Source: an uncultured Pseudocitrobacter sp. (GTDB lineage Bacteria > Pseudomonadota > Gammaproteobacteria > Enterobacterales > Enterobacteriaceae). From it: 64,000 bases of DNA. The stretch covers positions 52,089 to 116,088 of the forward strand of contig CAJYVI010000043.1 of the NCBI GenBank assembly GCA_913778145.1, written 5' to 3'. The notes under the pieces are model-generated. The model did no database searches. It saw only the letters and a program-made list of their open reading frames with translations, and was not told the DNA's origin. Positions 29,833-38,254 of this stretch are shown here, one piece after another (positions within the stretch are counted from its first letter, which is position 1; every line of letters begins with the position of its first letter). A program made the translations under genes and the position numbers.

Positions 29833-30459
29833 ATGCACAACACGATGACGGATAATCGATGGAGAGGCACGCGCGCCATTATGTTGATGATGGCGCTGCT
29901 GTGCCTTCCCGGCCTGGCGGCGGCGCACAACTTTGTCGTCGGTAAAGCCGTTTCGCCTATCGCCATCAGCGACGGCGGTGAGCTGATACTGAACGGCGAC
30001 GACAGCATTCGCTATCAACCCTGGAACAGCGCACAGCTGGCGGGAAAAGTACGCATTGTTCAGTACATCGCCGGGCGAAAGTCCGCGAAAAAGAAAAATT
30101 CGCTGCTGATTAAAGCCGTCGAGCAAGCGCACTTTCCTGGCGATGTGTTTCAGCCCACCACCATTGTGAATACCGATGATGTCATCTTCGGCACCCGCTA
30201 TTTCGTACGCGGGAAGATTGAGAAAAATAAGCGCCGGTATGCCTGGGCGCAGTTCATTATCGACGGCGGCGGCGTGGGGCGAAATCGCTGGCAGCTCCCG
30301 GAGGAGAGTTCCACCATTTTTGTCCTCAATCACCAGGGGCAAATCGTGTGGGCCAAGGACGGCGGCCTGACGGAAAAAGAGGTCAGCGAGGTGATTACGC
30401 TGCTGTGGAAGCTCATTTCTGAACAAGCAAGGTCTGCGGCTAAAAATGAAACTGATTGA
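29833..30459 (+). CDS. YtfJ-family periplasmic protein
   Basis: This protein of about 208 residues has a signal peptide (hydrophobic IMLMMALLCLPGLAAAHNF with an AAA cleavage site). The mature part, with ISDGGELIL, WNSAQLAGKVRIVQYIAGR, TTIVNTDD, AWAQFIIDGGGV and VWAKDGGLTEKEV, follows E. coli YtfJ along its length. The fold is thioredoxin-like but no CxxC is present. An ATG at 29845 is an equally likely start. It overlaps the LptF-like gene by 14 bp. A periplasmic YtfJ-like protein in a lipid export cluster may act as a chaperone or carrier, which is inference. Confidence 0.8.
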   Translation: MHNTMTDNRWRGTRAIMLMMALLCLPGLAAAHNFVVGKAVSPIAISDGGELILNGDDSIRYQPWNSAQLAGKVRIVQYIAGRKSAKKKNSLLIKAVEQAHFPGDVFQPTTIVNTDDVIFGTRYFVRGKIEKNKRRYAWAQFIIDGGGVGRNRWQLPEESSTIFVLNHQGQIVWAKDGGLTEKEVSEVITLLWKLISEQARSAAKNETD

Positions 30460-31516
30460 GCGCTATATCATGGGCGGAACCTGCCGCCTGATGCTGATCA
30501 TGGTCGGCTTCTTGATCTTCATTTTTACCTGCTACTGTGCGCAACGCTATCTCACCGAAGCTGCGAACGGCACGCTGGCGCTGGAAGTGGTGTTGAACGT
30601 GGTTTTCTATAAAGTGCTGATTGCGCTGGAGATGCTGCTACCCGTCGCCTTGTATGTGTCAGTGGGCGTGACGCTCGGCCAGCTTTACACTGACTCGGAA
30701 ATCACCGCGATGTCTGCCGCAGGCGCCAGCCCGTTGCGCCTGTACAGGGCGGTTGTTTTTCTGGCTATCCCGTTGAGTGTTCTGGTGATGCTGCTCTCGA
30801 TGTATGGTCGGCCCTGGGCGTATGCGCAAATCTACCTGTTAGAGCAGCAGTCGCAGTCGGAACTGGACGTTCGCCATTTGCAGGCCAAAAAATTCAACGT
30901 CAATGACAACGGTCGCATGATTATGGCCGAGATGATTAACCCCACCTCGAATCACCTGACGGAAGCGCTGATTTACACTTCGGCAGGCGGTAAAACCAGC
31001 CTGTTTCGCGCGCAATCTGTGGATGTGATCGACCCTTCACCGCTGACACCAACGGTAATGCTACACGCCGGAACGGCTTATACGCTCGACCATGAAGGCA
31101 GCGACGATAACGAGCAAATCTACCGTAATCTGGAATTGCATCTGAATCCGCTGACGCAGCGCATTGAAATAAAACGAAAAGCCAAACCGGCAGAGGTGCT
31201 GGCGGTTTCGCCCGATCCGGCAGACCATGCAGAGCTTCAGTGGCGAAAAAGCCGGGGGATCACCGCGCTGCTGATGGCGCTGCTGGCCGTTCCCTTAAGC
31301 CGCGTCAAACCCCGGCAGGGGCGCTTTGCCACGTTAATCCCGCTGACGCTGATGTTCGTCGCGATTTTCTATGGCGGCAATGTGTGCCGAACGCTGGTGG
31401 CGAACGGTGCGATACCGCTGACGCCCGGCGTCTGGCTGGTGCCTGTTCTTATGCTTTTCGGCATGCTGGTGCTGATGGCGCGCGATTTTTCCTGGCGACA
31501 GAAATTCTTCCGATGA
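30446..31516 (+). CDS. LptF-like permease
   Basis: This 356-residue protein has the LptF/LptG (YjgP/YjgQ) plan: N-terminal hydrophobic helices (LMLIMVGFLIFIFTCYCAQR onward, to about residue 120), a periplasmic beta-rich domain (about 125-265), then C-terminal helices (ITALLMALLAVPLSRVKPRQ onward). In LPS export LptF and LptG form the LptB2FG extractor. The canonical chromosomal lptFG should lie elsewhere, so this is a dedicated paralogue. It overlaps the next gene by 4 bp (ATGA), as lptF and lptG usually do. No LptB-like ATPase lies in the window, so it may share LptB. Confidence 0.85.
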   Translation: MKLIERYIMGGTCRLMLIMVGFLIFIFTCYCAQRYLTEAANGTLALEVVLNVVFYKVLIALEMLLPVALYVSVGVTLGQLYTDSEITAMSAAGASPLRLYRAVVFLAIPLSVLVMLLSMYGRPWAYAQIYLLEQQSQSELDVRHLQAKKFNVNDNGRMIMAEMINPTSNHLTEALIYTSAGGKTSLFRAQSVDVIDPSPLTPTVMLHAGTAYTLDHEGSDDNEQIYRNLELHLNPLTQRIEIKRKAKPAEVLAVSPDPADHAELQWRKSRGITALLMALLAVPLSRVKPRQGRFATLIPLTLMFVAIFYGGNVCRTLVANGAIPLTPGVWLVPVLMLFGMLVLMARDFSWRQKFFR

Positions 31517-32592
31517 CTCTATTCAGCCGTTACCTGATTCGTTACCTTTTCACCGGTTTTGCGGCGGCGGCGGGCCTACTGCTGCCGCTGTTCAGCACCT
31601 TTAATTTGATCAACGAGCTGGATGATGTCAGCCCCGGCGGCTATCACTGGACGCAGGCGGTGCTGGTGGTGGTGATGACGCTTCCGCGCTGCCTTATCGA
31701 TCTCGGGCCTTTCATTGCCCTGCTCGGTGGAATAGTTGGGTTGGGGCTACTGTCGAAAAGCAGTGAGCTGACGGCTATTCGCAGCACCGGTTTCTCCGTT
31801 TTCAGAATTGCGATGGTGGCACTGTGCGCGGGCGTGATGTGGGCGGTGTCGCTGGGGGCGATTGACGAGTGGGTGGCCTCGCCTTTACAGCAGCGCGCGC
31901 TGCAAATCAGAAACGTGGCGATGGCCGCCGAGAACGGTATCGATATCACGGGGAACGTGTTGTGGGCGCGCCGGGGTAATACGTTTATGACCGTGAAATC
32001 TCTGAACGAGCAGGGGCAGCCTGTCGGTGTGGAGATCTTTCACTATCGCGACGATCTCACGCTGGAGTTCTACATCTATGCCCGCAAGGCAACCATTGTG
32101 AAAGGTGATAAGTGGGTGCTTCAGGACGTGCGTAAAAAACAGTGGGACAAGGGCAAAGAAACGATTGAAAACAAAGCGAGTTTGCCCTGGAATGCCTTCT
32201 TTACCCATATGAGCCTGGACGTGCTCTCGTTGCCGGGAAACACCTTTTCCATTCGTCAGCTTAATCATTACATTGCCTATTTGCAGCAAACGCACCAGCC
32301 CAGCATGGAATACCGGCTGGCGCTCTGGCAAAAGCTGGGGCGACCTGTTTTAACGCTGGCGATGATTTTACTGGCGATTCCGTTTGCTTTCGTCACGCCG
32401 CGCTCGTCAGGGTTAGGCAGTCGTTTAGCCGTGGGCGGAATACTTGGGCTATTGCTCTATATTAGCTATCAGATAATGGTGAACCTGGGGTTATTGTTCA
32501 GCCTCAATGCGCCGCTAACCGCGCTGGCGCTGCCGACGGTCTGCGTAATAGTGGCGTTGCTATTGGTGCGGCGATACGACAGGGTGCGGTGA
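31513..32592 (+). CDS. LptG-like permease
   Basis: This 359-residue partner of the LptF-like protein starts at ATG 31513 (MTLFSRYLIRYLFTGFAAAA) within the ATGA overlap; the longer frame back to 31240 lies in the preceding gene. N-terminal helices, a periplasmic jellyroll-like part (residues about 125-255) and C-terminal helices with LLAIPFAFVTPRSSGLGSRL, the LptG-type cytoplasmic loop, are seen. It is the last gene of the plus-strand arm, ending 45 bp from the convergent spt gene. Confidence 0.86.
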   Translation: MTLFSRYLIRYLFTGFAAAAGLLLPLFSTFNLINELDDVSPGGYHWTQAVLVVVMTLPRCLIDLGPFIALLGGIVGLGLLSKSSELTAIRSTGFSVFRIAMVALCAGVMWAVSLGAIDEWVASPLQQRALQIRNVAMAAENGIDITGNVLWARRGNTFMTVKSLNEQGQPVGVEIFHYRDDLTLEFYIYARKATIVKGDKWVLQDVRKKQWDKGKETIENKASLPWNAFFTHMSLDVLSLPGNTFSIRQLNHYIAYLQQTHQPSMEYRLALWQKLGRPVLTLAMILLAIPFAFVTPRSSGLGSRLAVGGILGLLLYISYQIMVNLGLLFSLNAPLTALALPTVCVIVALLLVRRYDRVR

Positions 32593-32634
32593 TTGGTTCA
32601 GCCATGCGGCGTGATACGCGCATGGCTGAACCCG
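32593..32634. terminator. Bidirectional terminator between the LptG-like gene and the spt gene
   Basis: A perfect 14-bp stem (32595-32608 with 32619-32632, GGTTCAGCCATGCG) and 10-base loop fill the 45-bp gap between convergent genes. Confidence 0.85.
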
Positions 32635-32637
32635 GTT

Positions 32638-33810
32638 TCAGGATTTCAGCGTGGCGAATGCCTGAATAATGGCATCGATCTCTTCATCGCTGTGTGCGGC
32701 GTTCATGCTACAACGCAGCAAAGTGATACCGGCAGGCGCAGCGGGTGGCAGAATTAGGTTCACATAAACGCCTAATGTAATCAGTTCACGCCAGATCCGC
32801 AGACCTTCCTCTTTCGAACCGATAATTACCGGCACGACCGGGCTGATATGCGAGCCGAGCTGATAGCCCAGCTTTTCTAACCCTTCATACAGACGATGCG
32901 CGTTATCCCACAGTTTTTGCCGCAGCGCGGGCTGGGTGGCGATGGTGTGCAGAGAGGAACGCACGGAGGCAATGCTGGAAGGGGAAGGCGACGCGGTGAA
33001 AATATAGGGGCGGCTGCCGTAGCGCAGCACTTCCATCTCTTTACCGCCAACGGCGAAGCCGCCGATTGACGCGAGGCTTTTACTGAAGGTGCCGACGATG
33101 ATATCGACATCCTGCTCAACGCCGACCGCTTCAGCCAGGCCACGACCATGCAGCCCCATGACGCCGAAGGAGTGCGCTTCATCCACGATCAAAAAGCCGC
33201 CCAGACGACGCTTGATATCGACGATTTCCGCCAGCGGCGCAACGTCGCCGAGCATGCTGTAAATGCCTTCGACGATGATAATGGCTTCACGCGCCCGATC
33301 GCCCAGACGGACCATCCGGCGTTCGAGATCTTTCGCATCATTGTGGCGGAAGCGAATAATTTCCGCGCCGCCCAGCGTGCAGGCATCGTAGATGCTGGCA
33401 TGGCTGTCGGCGTCCAGCAGCACCACCGCGTTGTGGTCTGCCAGCGCGCTGATGACGCCCAGGTTGGCGGTGTAGCCGGTTGAAAAGACAATTGCGCTCG
33501 GACGGTCAAAAAACGCTGCCAGTTCCTGCTCTAAAGCAAGATGCGGCCCATAGCTGCCGTTCGCCATACGAGACCCGGTGGTGCCGGTGCCCTGTGCGGC
33601 CAACGCCGCCTGACCTTCGGCGATAGCCTCGGCATTGAAGGTCAGACCGAGATAGTTATTGGTGCCCGCCAGAATGACGCGCTGCGTGCCAATACGCCCT
33701 TGTGTCGCGGAGTAGACTTCGTCGATGCAGGTGCCGAATGGCGTAATGCCGGAGGTGGAAAACTGCTCGCGCTCGCTGGCGAGACGCGAAAACTTATCAT
33801 ACAGGCTCAT
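32638..33810 (-). CDS. spt: Serine palmitoyltransferase-like alpha-oxoamine synthase
   Basis: This 390-residue PLP enzyme of the alpha-oxoamine synthase family has the PLP lysine in GTFSKSLASIGGFAVGG, which is the serine palmitoyltransferase form; KBL and BioF usually have GT(L/F)(G/S)KA. Other sites are VDEAHSFGVMGLHGRG, the stacking-His motif DADSHASIYDACTLGG, and TGTTGSRMANGSY. It should condense serine with a long acyl thioester to 3-ketosphinganine. It overlaps its own acyl carrier protein gene by 14 bp, which fits an ACP-dependent enzyme such as the Sphingomonas/Caulobacter type. A related oxoamine synthase using another amino acid is the alternative. Confidence 0.87.
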   Translation of the reverse strand: MSLYDKFSRLASEREQFSTSGITPFGTCIDEVYSATQGRIGTQRVILAGTNNYLGLTFNAEAIAEGQAALAAQGTGTTGSRMANGSYGPHLALEQELAAFFDRPSAIVFSTGYTANLGVISALADHNAVVLLDADSHASIYDACTLGGAEIIRFRHNDAKDLERRMVRLGDRAREAIIIVEGIYSMLGDVAPLAEIVDIKRRLGGFLIVDEAHSFGVMGLHGRGLAEAVGVEQDVDIIVGTFSKSLASIGGFAVGGKEMEVLRYGSRPYIFTASPSPSSIASVRSSLHTIATQPALRQKLWDNAHRLYEGLEKLGYQLGSHISPVVPVIIGSKEEGLRIWRELITLGVYVNLILPPAAPAGITLLRCSMNAAHSDEEIDAIIQAFATLKS

Positions 33811-34057
33811 TGTGATTCTCCAGGAACGGCATTAAGGCGTCACGCAGCTGCGCAGGCGTTCTGACATCCAGCAAGATATTGATCGGAATGGAAATATCGA
33901 ATTCGTCTTCTAACTTCATCAATAAATCCATCACCTTTATCGACTCCAGGCCCAGATCGTTGACGAGGTCACTGTCAGGCTTAATTTCCAGTCCCTTTTC
34001 GATCATCTCCCGCAAGCAGGAGAGAATGTAGTCCATCACTCTTTCACGATTTACCAT
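33797..34057 (-). CDS. Dedicated acyl carrier protein
   Basis: This is an 86-residue acidic helical protein with the phosphopantetheine site in LVNDLGLESIKVMDLLMKLE (Ser40). It sits between the reductase-like and oxoamine-synthase genes and overlaps the latter by 14 bp. It is likely charged by the neighbouring fatty acyl-AMP/ACP ligase and supplies acyl groups to the serine palmitoyltransferase-like enzyme. Confidence 0.9.
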   Translation of the reverse strand: MVNRERVMDYILSCLREMIEKGLEIKPDSDLVNDLGLESIKVMDLLMKLEDEFDISIPINILLDVRTPAQLRDALMPFLENHNEPV

Positions 34058-34088
34058 AGAAATGTTGCCACACCTGTTATGTAGAGAA

Positions 34089-35000
34089 TCAAAATAGCCT
34101 GTGATGTATTGCGTGCGTCAGGCTAATCCCTGGAGACCAGTTAAAATCGTCGACTGCGTTTTGAATATTGACCGACCAGTCCGGATGCGTGAGTTCGCAG
34201 ATTTTTGACCGGGTGAGCATTGGTTCTTTTCCGGCCAGCAGACTGAGCCGCGTGCTGATATCGGCCAAAATCTGCAGCAGATACAGCGGAATATGAATTA
34301 ATCGGACCGGGCCCTGACGCGCGGCGGCGGCAATCGCCTGGAGGTCTTGCCAGCGATAGCTCTCGGTGCCGTCGCATAATTCGTAGGTGCGTGCCTGCGG
34401 AACGTCACTGGATACCCAATGCGTTACCGCCTGCGCGAGGTCGATGGCGTGAATGAAGCTGAGTTTCGTTTCTGCTGTGCTGAGCTGGGGAAGGATACCC
34501 CGCAGCATCCAGTCGAAGAGCGGTTTCAGCTCTTTATCGCCCGAACCATAGACGGCGGTGGGGCGGAAAACGCCCAGCGCAATCCCCGAAGACATCGCCG
34601 CTAATTTCTGTTCGGCAATGTATTTAGAGTTGGCGTACCAGGAGAGTTCAGGGTGGCGCGCCGCCAGCGAAGAGATAAACAGAAAGCGCTCACAGTATCC
34701 GCCTTCCTTTGCGGCCTGCAGCAGGCGCAGGCTGCCCATCACGTTGCACTGGGTAAAGACCTCTTCGTTGTGCCCACGCACCTGGCCTGCGCCATGAACG
34801 ACATAACGCGCGCCTTTTACCAGCTCCGCGAGGGCGTTTCGGTCTTCCAGCGAGCCACGAACCCACGTGAGTTGTTGGCTTGAATCATTACGCGGCGCGC
34901 GGGTTAAGGCGCGCACCGTAAAGCCGCGGGAAAGCAGACTGGCAAGAATATGCCTGCCGATAAAACCGGTTCCGCCCGTCACCGCGACCGTATGCGTCAT
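34089..35000 (-). CDS. cerR: Extended SDR (NAD-dependent epimerase/dehydratase), ceramide-reductase-like
   Basis: This 303-residue Rossmann enzyme has the dinucleotide motif GGTGFIGRHI at residues 9-18 and the active-site YxxxK in WYANSKYIAEQK with upstream Ser in LFISSLAA. In the Caulobacter pathway an extended SDR of this kind (CerR) reduces the 3-keto group of the sphingoid intermediate; the position between the acyl ligase and ACP here suggests the same role. The gene symbol is by pathway analogy. A sugar epimerase role cannot be excluded. Confidence 0.78.
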   Translation of the reverse strand: MTHTVAVTGGTGFIGRHILASLLSRGFTVRALTRAPRNDSSQQLTWVRGSLEDRNALAELVKGARYVVHGAGQVRGHNEEVFTQCNVMGSLRLLQAAKEGGYCERFLFISSLAARHPELSWYANSKYIAEQKLAAMSSGIALGVFRPTAVYGSGDKELKPLFDWMLRGILPQLSTAETKLSFIHAIDLAQAVTHWVSSDVPQARTYELCDGTESYRWQDLQAIAAAARQGPVRLIHIPLYLLQILADISTRLSLLAGKEPMLTRSKICELTHPDWSVNIQNAVDDFNWSPGISLTHAIHHRLF

Positions 35001-35005
35001 GGCAC

Positions 35006-36742
35006 TTAACCTGCCACCGGCGTCTGTTGCGGGCTGATGGCATCACCAAACGGCATCAGATAGCGTCGTTTGGCCTCGGCGCGGGCGGGTTTGCCGGAAG
35101 AGGTGCGCGGAATGCTGTGCGGTGGAACGAATTCGATGTCCGCCGTCACGCCAAATTCACTTTGAATGCGTGCCGTCAGCGCATGCAGCGTTTGCTGACG
35201 ATGCTCTTCAGAGCTGATGCGGCACTGGATTTGTAAAACAATCCGTTCCTGGGCGGTGACAAAGGCAATCGCGTTACCCGAATGGATGCCCAGCTCTTTT
35301 TCCGCAACGTATTCAATGTCTTGTGGCCAGATATTGCGGCCATGAATAATAATCAGGTCTTTAATGCGACCGGTGACGTACAGATTGCCATCCAGCAGAT
35401 AGCCGAGATCGCCCGTATCCATCCAGCCGGTAGACTGAATTTCCTGTTGCGAGGCCGGGTCCTGGAAATAACCGCTCATCAGGCTCGGCCCGGAGATAAA
35501 GATATGGCCGATTTCCCCCTCCGCCAGGCGTTTGCCCAATTCATTGCGGATTTCAATGGCGTGCCCTGGAAGCGCTTTGCCACAGTTAGCAAAGGTGGAA
35601 ATGGCGCGCGTTTGCGCGGTGGGCGCAACGGCGATGCCTTTGCGCTCAAGAATATCGCGGTCGATCTCATGAACCTGCAAACCAGCCGCTTCGGCGGAGA
35701 AACTCACCGCCAGCGCATTCTCAGCCAGGCCGTAGCAGGGCATAAAGGCGCGCGGGTCAAATTGCGCCTGGCGGAAGCGTTCGCCAAACTGAGTTAGCGG
35801 CTGTGCTGGAATCGGCTCTGCGCCAATGCCCGCCACGCGCCAGCAGGAGAGATCGAGTTCGGCCAGGTCGCGGTCGTTAACGCGGCGCAGGCACAGGTCG
35901 TAGCCGAAAGGCGGCGCAACGGAAACGGTGCAGCGATTTTGGTTGATAAGCTTCAGCCATTGCAGCGGCCGCATCGCGAAATCTTGCGTACGCAGATAAT
36001 CGACGGAAAGTTGCGTTGCTACAGGCGTGAGCAGAAAACCGACTAACCCCATGTCGTGATAGAACGGGAGCCAGGAAACGCAGCGATCGCTGGCGCGTAG
36101 TTTTATTCCATCGTGGCTAATCACCCGTAAATTTGCCATCACTTCCCGGTGCGTAATAATGACGCCGCGCGGAAAACGCGTGCTGCCGGAGGTATATTGA
36201 AGGTAAGCAATATCATCGGGAGACGGCAGCGGCAGATCGCACGCTTTTTCTTCCAGCGCGTTAAAATCAGCATGGCTGAGAATATGCAGAGCGCCGTTTT
36301 CAATATTTTCCACATCAATGAGAGAAAGCCATTCATCACTGCTAATAATAGCGGCAGGTTTACAGCTGGCTAATAAACCCTGAAGTTTGGTGGTGTAAGA
36401 ATCGCGCTGCCCCACGCCCATGGGAATGGCGAGCGGAACGGCAACCAGCCCGGCGTACTGACAGGCGAAAAAAGCTTCAACAAACCCGGTGCTGGTTTCG
36501 GCAATCAGCGCCACGCGCTCGCCTTTGCGGATATTCAGCGACAGCAACCGCCGTGCCCCAGCCTTCGCGCGTTGTTGCAGCTGGCGGTATTCGAGGGTGC
36601 TCTCAAGCTGGATGCGCCGATCGTAGAAGTACATCCCGGCACAGCCCATGGCTGTATAGTCCAACGCTTCCACCAGAGTGGGGAAGTCCGCGTAGCGCAT
36701 CGGCAGAGTCTGTGTTGGGTTTTCGTTGAACATATACACCAT
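35006..36742 (-). CDS. Fatty acyl-AMP ligase / acyl-ACP synthetase
   Basis: This 578-residue ANL-superfamily adenylating enzyme has the P-loop-like motif LQYTSGSTRFPRGVIITH (A3), WLPFYHDMGLVGFLLTP typical of FAAL-type ligases, YGLAEN (A5), and GWMDTGDLGYLLDGNLYVTGRIKDLI (A7-A8). It probably activates a fatty acid and loads the adjacent ACP. It is first gene of the four-gene minus-strand operon, with 5 bp to the next. The start may be the ATG at 36733 rather than 36742. About 280 bp of AT-rich DNA separates it from the divergent yghO-like gene. Confidence 0.88.
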   Translation of the reverse strand: MVYMFNENPTQTLPMRYADFPTLVEALDYTAMGCAGMYFYDRRIQLESTLEYRQLQQRAKAGARRLLSLNIRKGERVALIAETSTGFVEAFFACQYAGLVAVPLAIPMGVGQRDSYTTKLQGLLASCKPAAIISSDEWLSLIDVENIENGALHILSHADFNALEEKACDLPLPSPDDIAYLQYTSGSTRFPRGVIITHREVMANLRVISHDGIKLRASDRCVSWLPFYHDMGLVGFLLTPVATQLSVDYLRTQDFAMRPLQWLKLINQNRCTVSVAPPFGYDLCLRRVNDRDLAELDLSCWRVAGIGAEPIPAQPLTQFGERFRQAQFDPRAFMPCYGLAENALAVSFSAEAAGLQVHEIDRDILERKGIAVAPTAQTRAISTFANCGKALPGHAIEIRNELGKRLAEGEIGHIFISGPSLMSGYFQDPASQQEIQSTGWMDTGDLGYLLDGNLYVTGRIKDLIIIHGRNIWPQDIEYVAEKELGIHSGNAIAFVTAQERIVLQIQCRISSEEHRQQTLHALTARIQSEFGVTADIEFVPPHSIPRTSSGKPARAEAKRRYLMPFGDAISPQQTPVAG

Positions 36743-37022
36743 GAATAATATTTAATTAAAAAGTTACGGGGTAATACGGCGACGGTAATATAAGTTATAT
36801 TGTCATGAAAGGTAAAGTTTAGCGCGATGTTTATTTTGATTGGCTGGATAACATATTCACCGAATATGATGTGATGCCTTTTATTATTATTGTCGTCAAT
36901 TAATAAGCGTTTCTACTGGCATTTATTGTAAATCTGTCATGCGGATTGTTTAGTAGTCTGAAATGCTCTTATTTAAATTATTCATTGTGGTTATTTAATT
37001 AAATATATCATGCGAGTTGTTT

Positions 37023-38162
37023 ATGATTAGCGTTGAAAAAGTGGTGAGTAAGCGCGAACGGCAGGCCTTTATCTCTTTTCCCTCTTCCCTTTACGGCGAC
37101 GATCCCACCTGGATCCCGCCGCTGATGATTGAGCGTGAAGAGCATCTCTCCGCGAAGAATCCCGGTACCGAACATATTCGCTGGCAGGCGTGGCTTGCGC
37201 GCAAAAACGGTGTGCCGGTAGGGCGAATTACTGCGCAAATCGACACCCTGCATCGCGAGCGCTACGGCGATGACAGCGGGCATATCGGGATGATCGATGC
37301 GATTGATGACCCGCAGGTTTTCAGGGCGCTGTTCACCGCCGCAGAGGCGTGGTTAAGCGCGGAAGGCGCGCGGAAAATTACCGGCCCGTTCAGCCTGAAC
37401 ATTAATCAGGAGAGCGGTTTGCTGGTCGACGGTTTTGACACGCCGCCTTCGGTGATGATGCCACACGGCAAGCCCTGGTATGGCCCGCGCGTAGAGCAGC
37501 AGGGATATAGCAAAGGCATTGATTTGCTGGCCTACTGGATGAAACGCACCGATTTAACGTTCTCGCCCTCACTGACTCGCCTGATGGATCAGGTGCGTAA
37601 AAAGGTCACCATTCGCTGCATTAATCGAAAACGCTTCGCCGAAGAGATGCAAATATTGCACGAGGTGTTTAACTCCGGCTGGCAGCATAACTGGGGGTTT
37701 GTGCCGTTCACCGAACGGGAGTTCGCCACGATGGGCGATCAGCTTAAGTTTCTGGTGCCTGATGACATGACCTACATTGCGGAGATCGACTCCACGCCCT
37801 GCGGTTTTATTGTTGGCATGCCTAATATCAATGAAGCGATTGCTGATTTAAACGGGCACCTGTTTCCCTTTGGTTGGGCGAAACTGTTGTGGCGCCTAAA
37901 AGTGAGCGGCGTGCGCACCGCGCGCGTGCCGCTGATGGGCATTTGCAAAGAGCATCAGTTCAGCCGCATTGGCCCGGTGATTGCGCTATTACTGATTGAA
38001 GCGCTGCGCGAGCCGTTTGCGAAGCGCCGCATAGATGCGCTGGAGATGTCCTGGATTCTGGAAACCAATACGGGGATGCGGACGATCCTCGAAAAAATTG
38101 GCGCTGCGCCGTATAAGCGCTATCGGTTATATGAGAAGGAGTTAGGTGGGCAATTGCGCTGA
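37023..38162 (+). CDS. yghO: GNAT-like N-acyltransferase (YghO; candidate bacterial ceramide synthase)
   Basis: This 379-residue cytosolic protein has a C-terminal GNAT-like half. Landmarks are SFPSSLYGDDPTWIPPLMIE near the start, SLNINQESGLLVDGFDTPP, MPHGKPWY, and GWQHNWGFVPFTEREFATM. It resembles E. coli YghO along its length from memory. In Caulobacter an acyltransferase of this type (bCerS) N-acylates the sphingoid base; neighbouring spt, ACP, SDR and acyl ligase genes support that role here. The start at ATG 37023 is preferred over TTG 37017. It is divergent from the acyl ligase gene and followed by a BIME. Confidence 0.83.
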   Translation: MISVEKVVSKRERQAFISFPSSLYGDDPTWIPPLMIEREEHLSAKNPGTEHIRWQAWLARKNGVPVGRITAQIDTLHRERYGDDSGHIGMIDAIDDPQVFRALFTAAEAWLSAEGARKITGPFSLNINQESGLLVDGFDTPPSVMMPHGKPWYGPRVEQQGYSKGIDLLAYWMKRTDLTFSPSLTRLMDQVRKKVTIRCINRKRFAEEMQILHEVFNSGWQHNWGFVPFTEREFATMGDQLKFLVPDDMTYIAEIDSTPCGFIVGMPNINEAIADLNGHLFPFGWAKLLWRLKVSGVRTARVPLMGICKEHQFSRIGPVIALLLIEALREPFAKRRIDALEMSWILETNTGMRTILEKIGAAPYKRYRLYEKELGGQLR

Positions 38163-38168
38163 ACTGCG

Positions 38169-38240
38169 CCTGATGGCGCTGCGCTTATCAGGCCTACGTG
38201 ATCCTGTAGGCCGGATAAGGCGGTACGCCGCATCCGGCAT
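38169..38240. repeat. BIME between yghO and the first T1SS adaptor gene
   Basis: Opposed REP units, CCTGATGGCGCTGCGCTTATCAGGCCTAC and GTAGGCCGGATAAGGCG...CGCCGCATCCGGCA, lie between convergent genes and mark the border of the lipid island and the adhesin locus. Confidence 0.9.
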
Positions 38241-38254
38241 TGCGGTTTACACGA

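Noticed and set aside
31240..32592. A 450-residue version of the LptG-like protein
   Set aside because: The first 91 codons overlap the LptF-like gene in another frame; the ATG at 31513 in the ATGA overlap starts a normal LptG.
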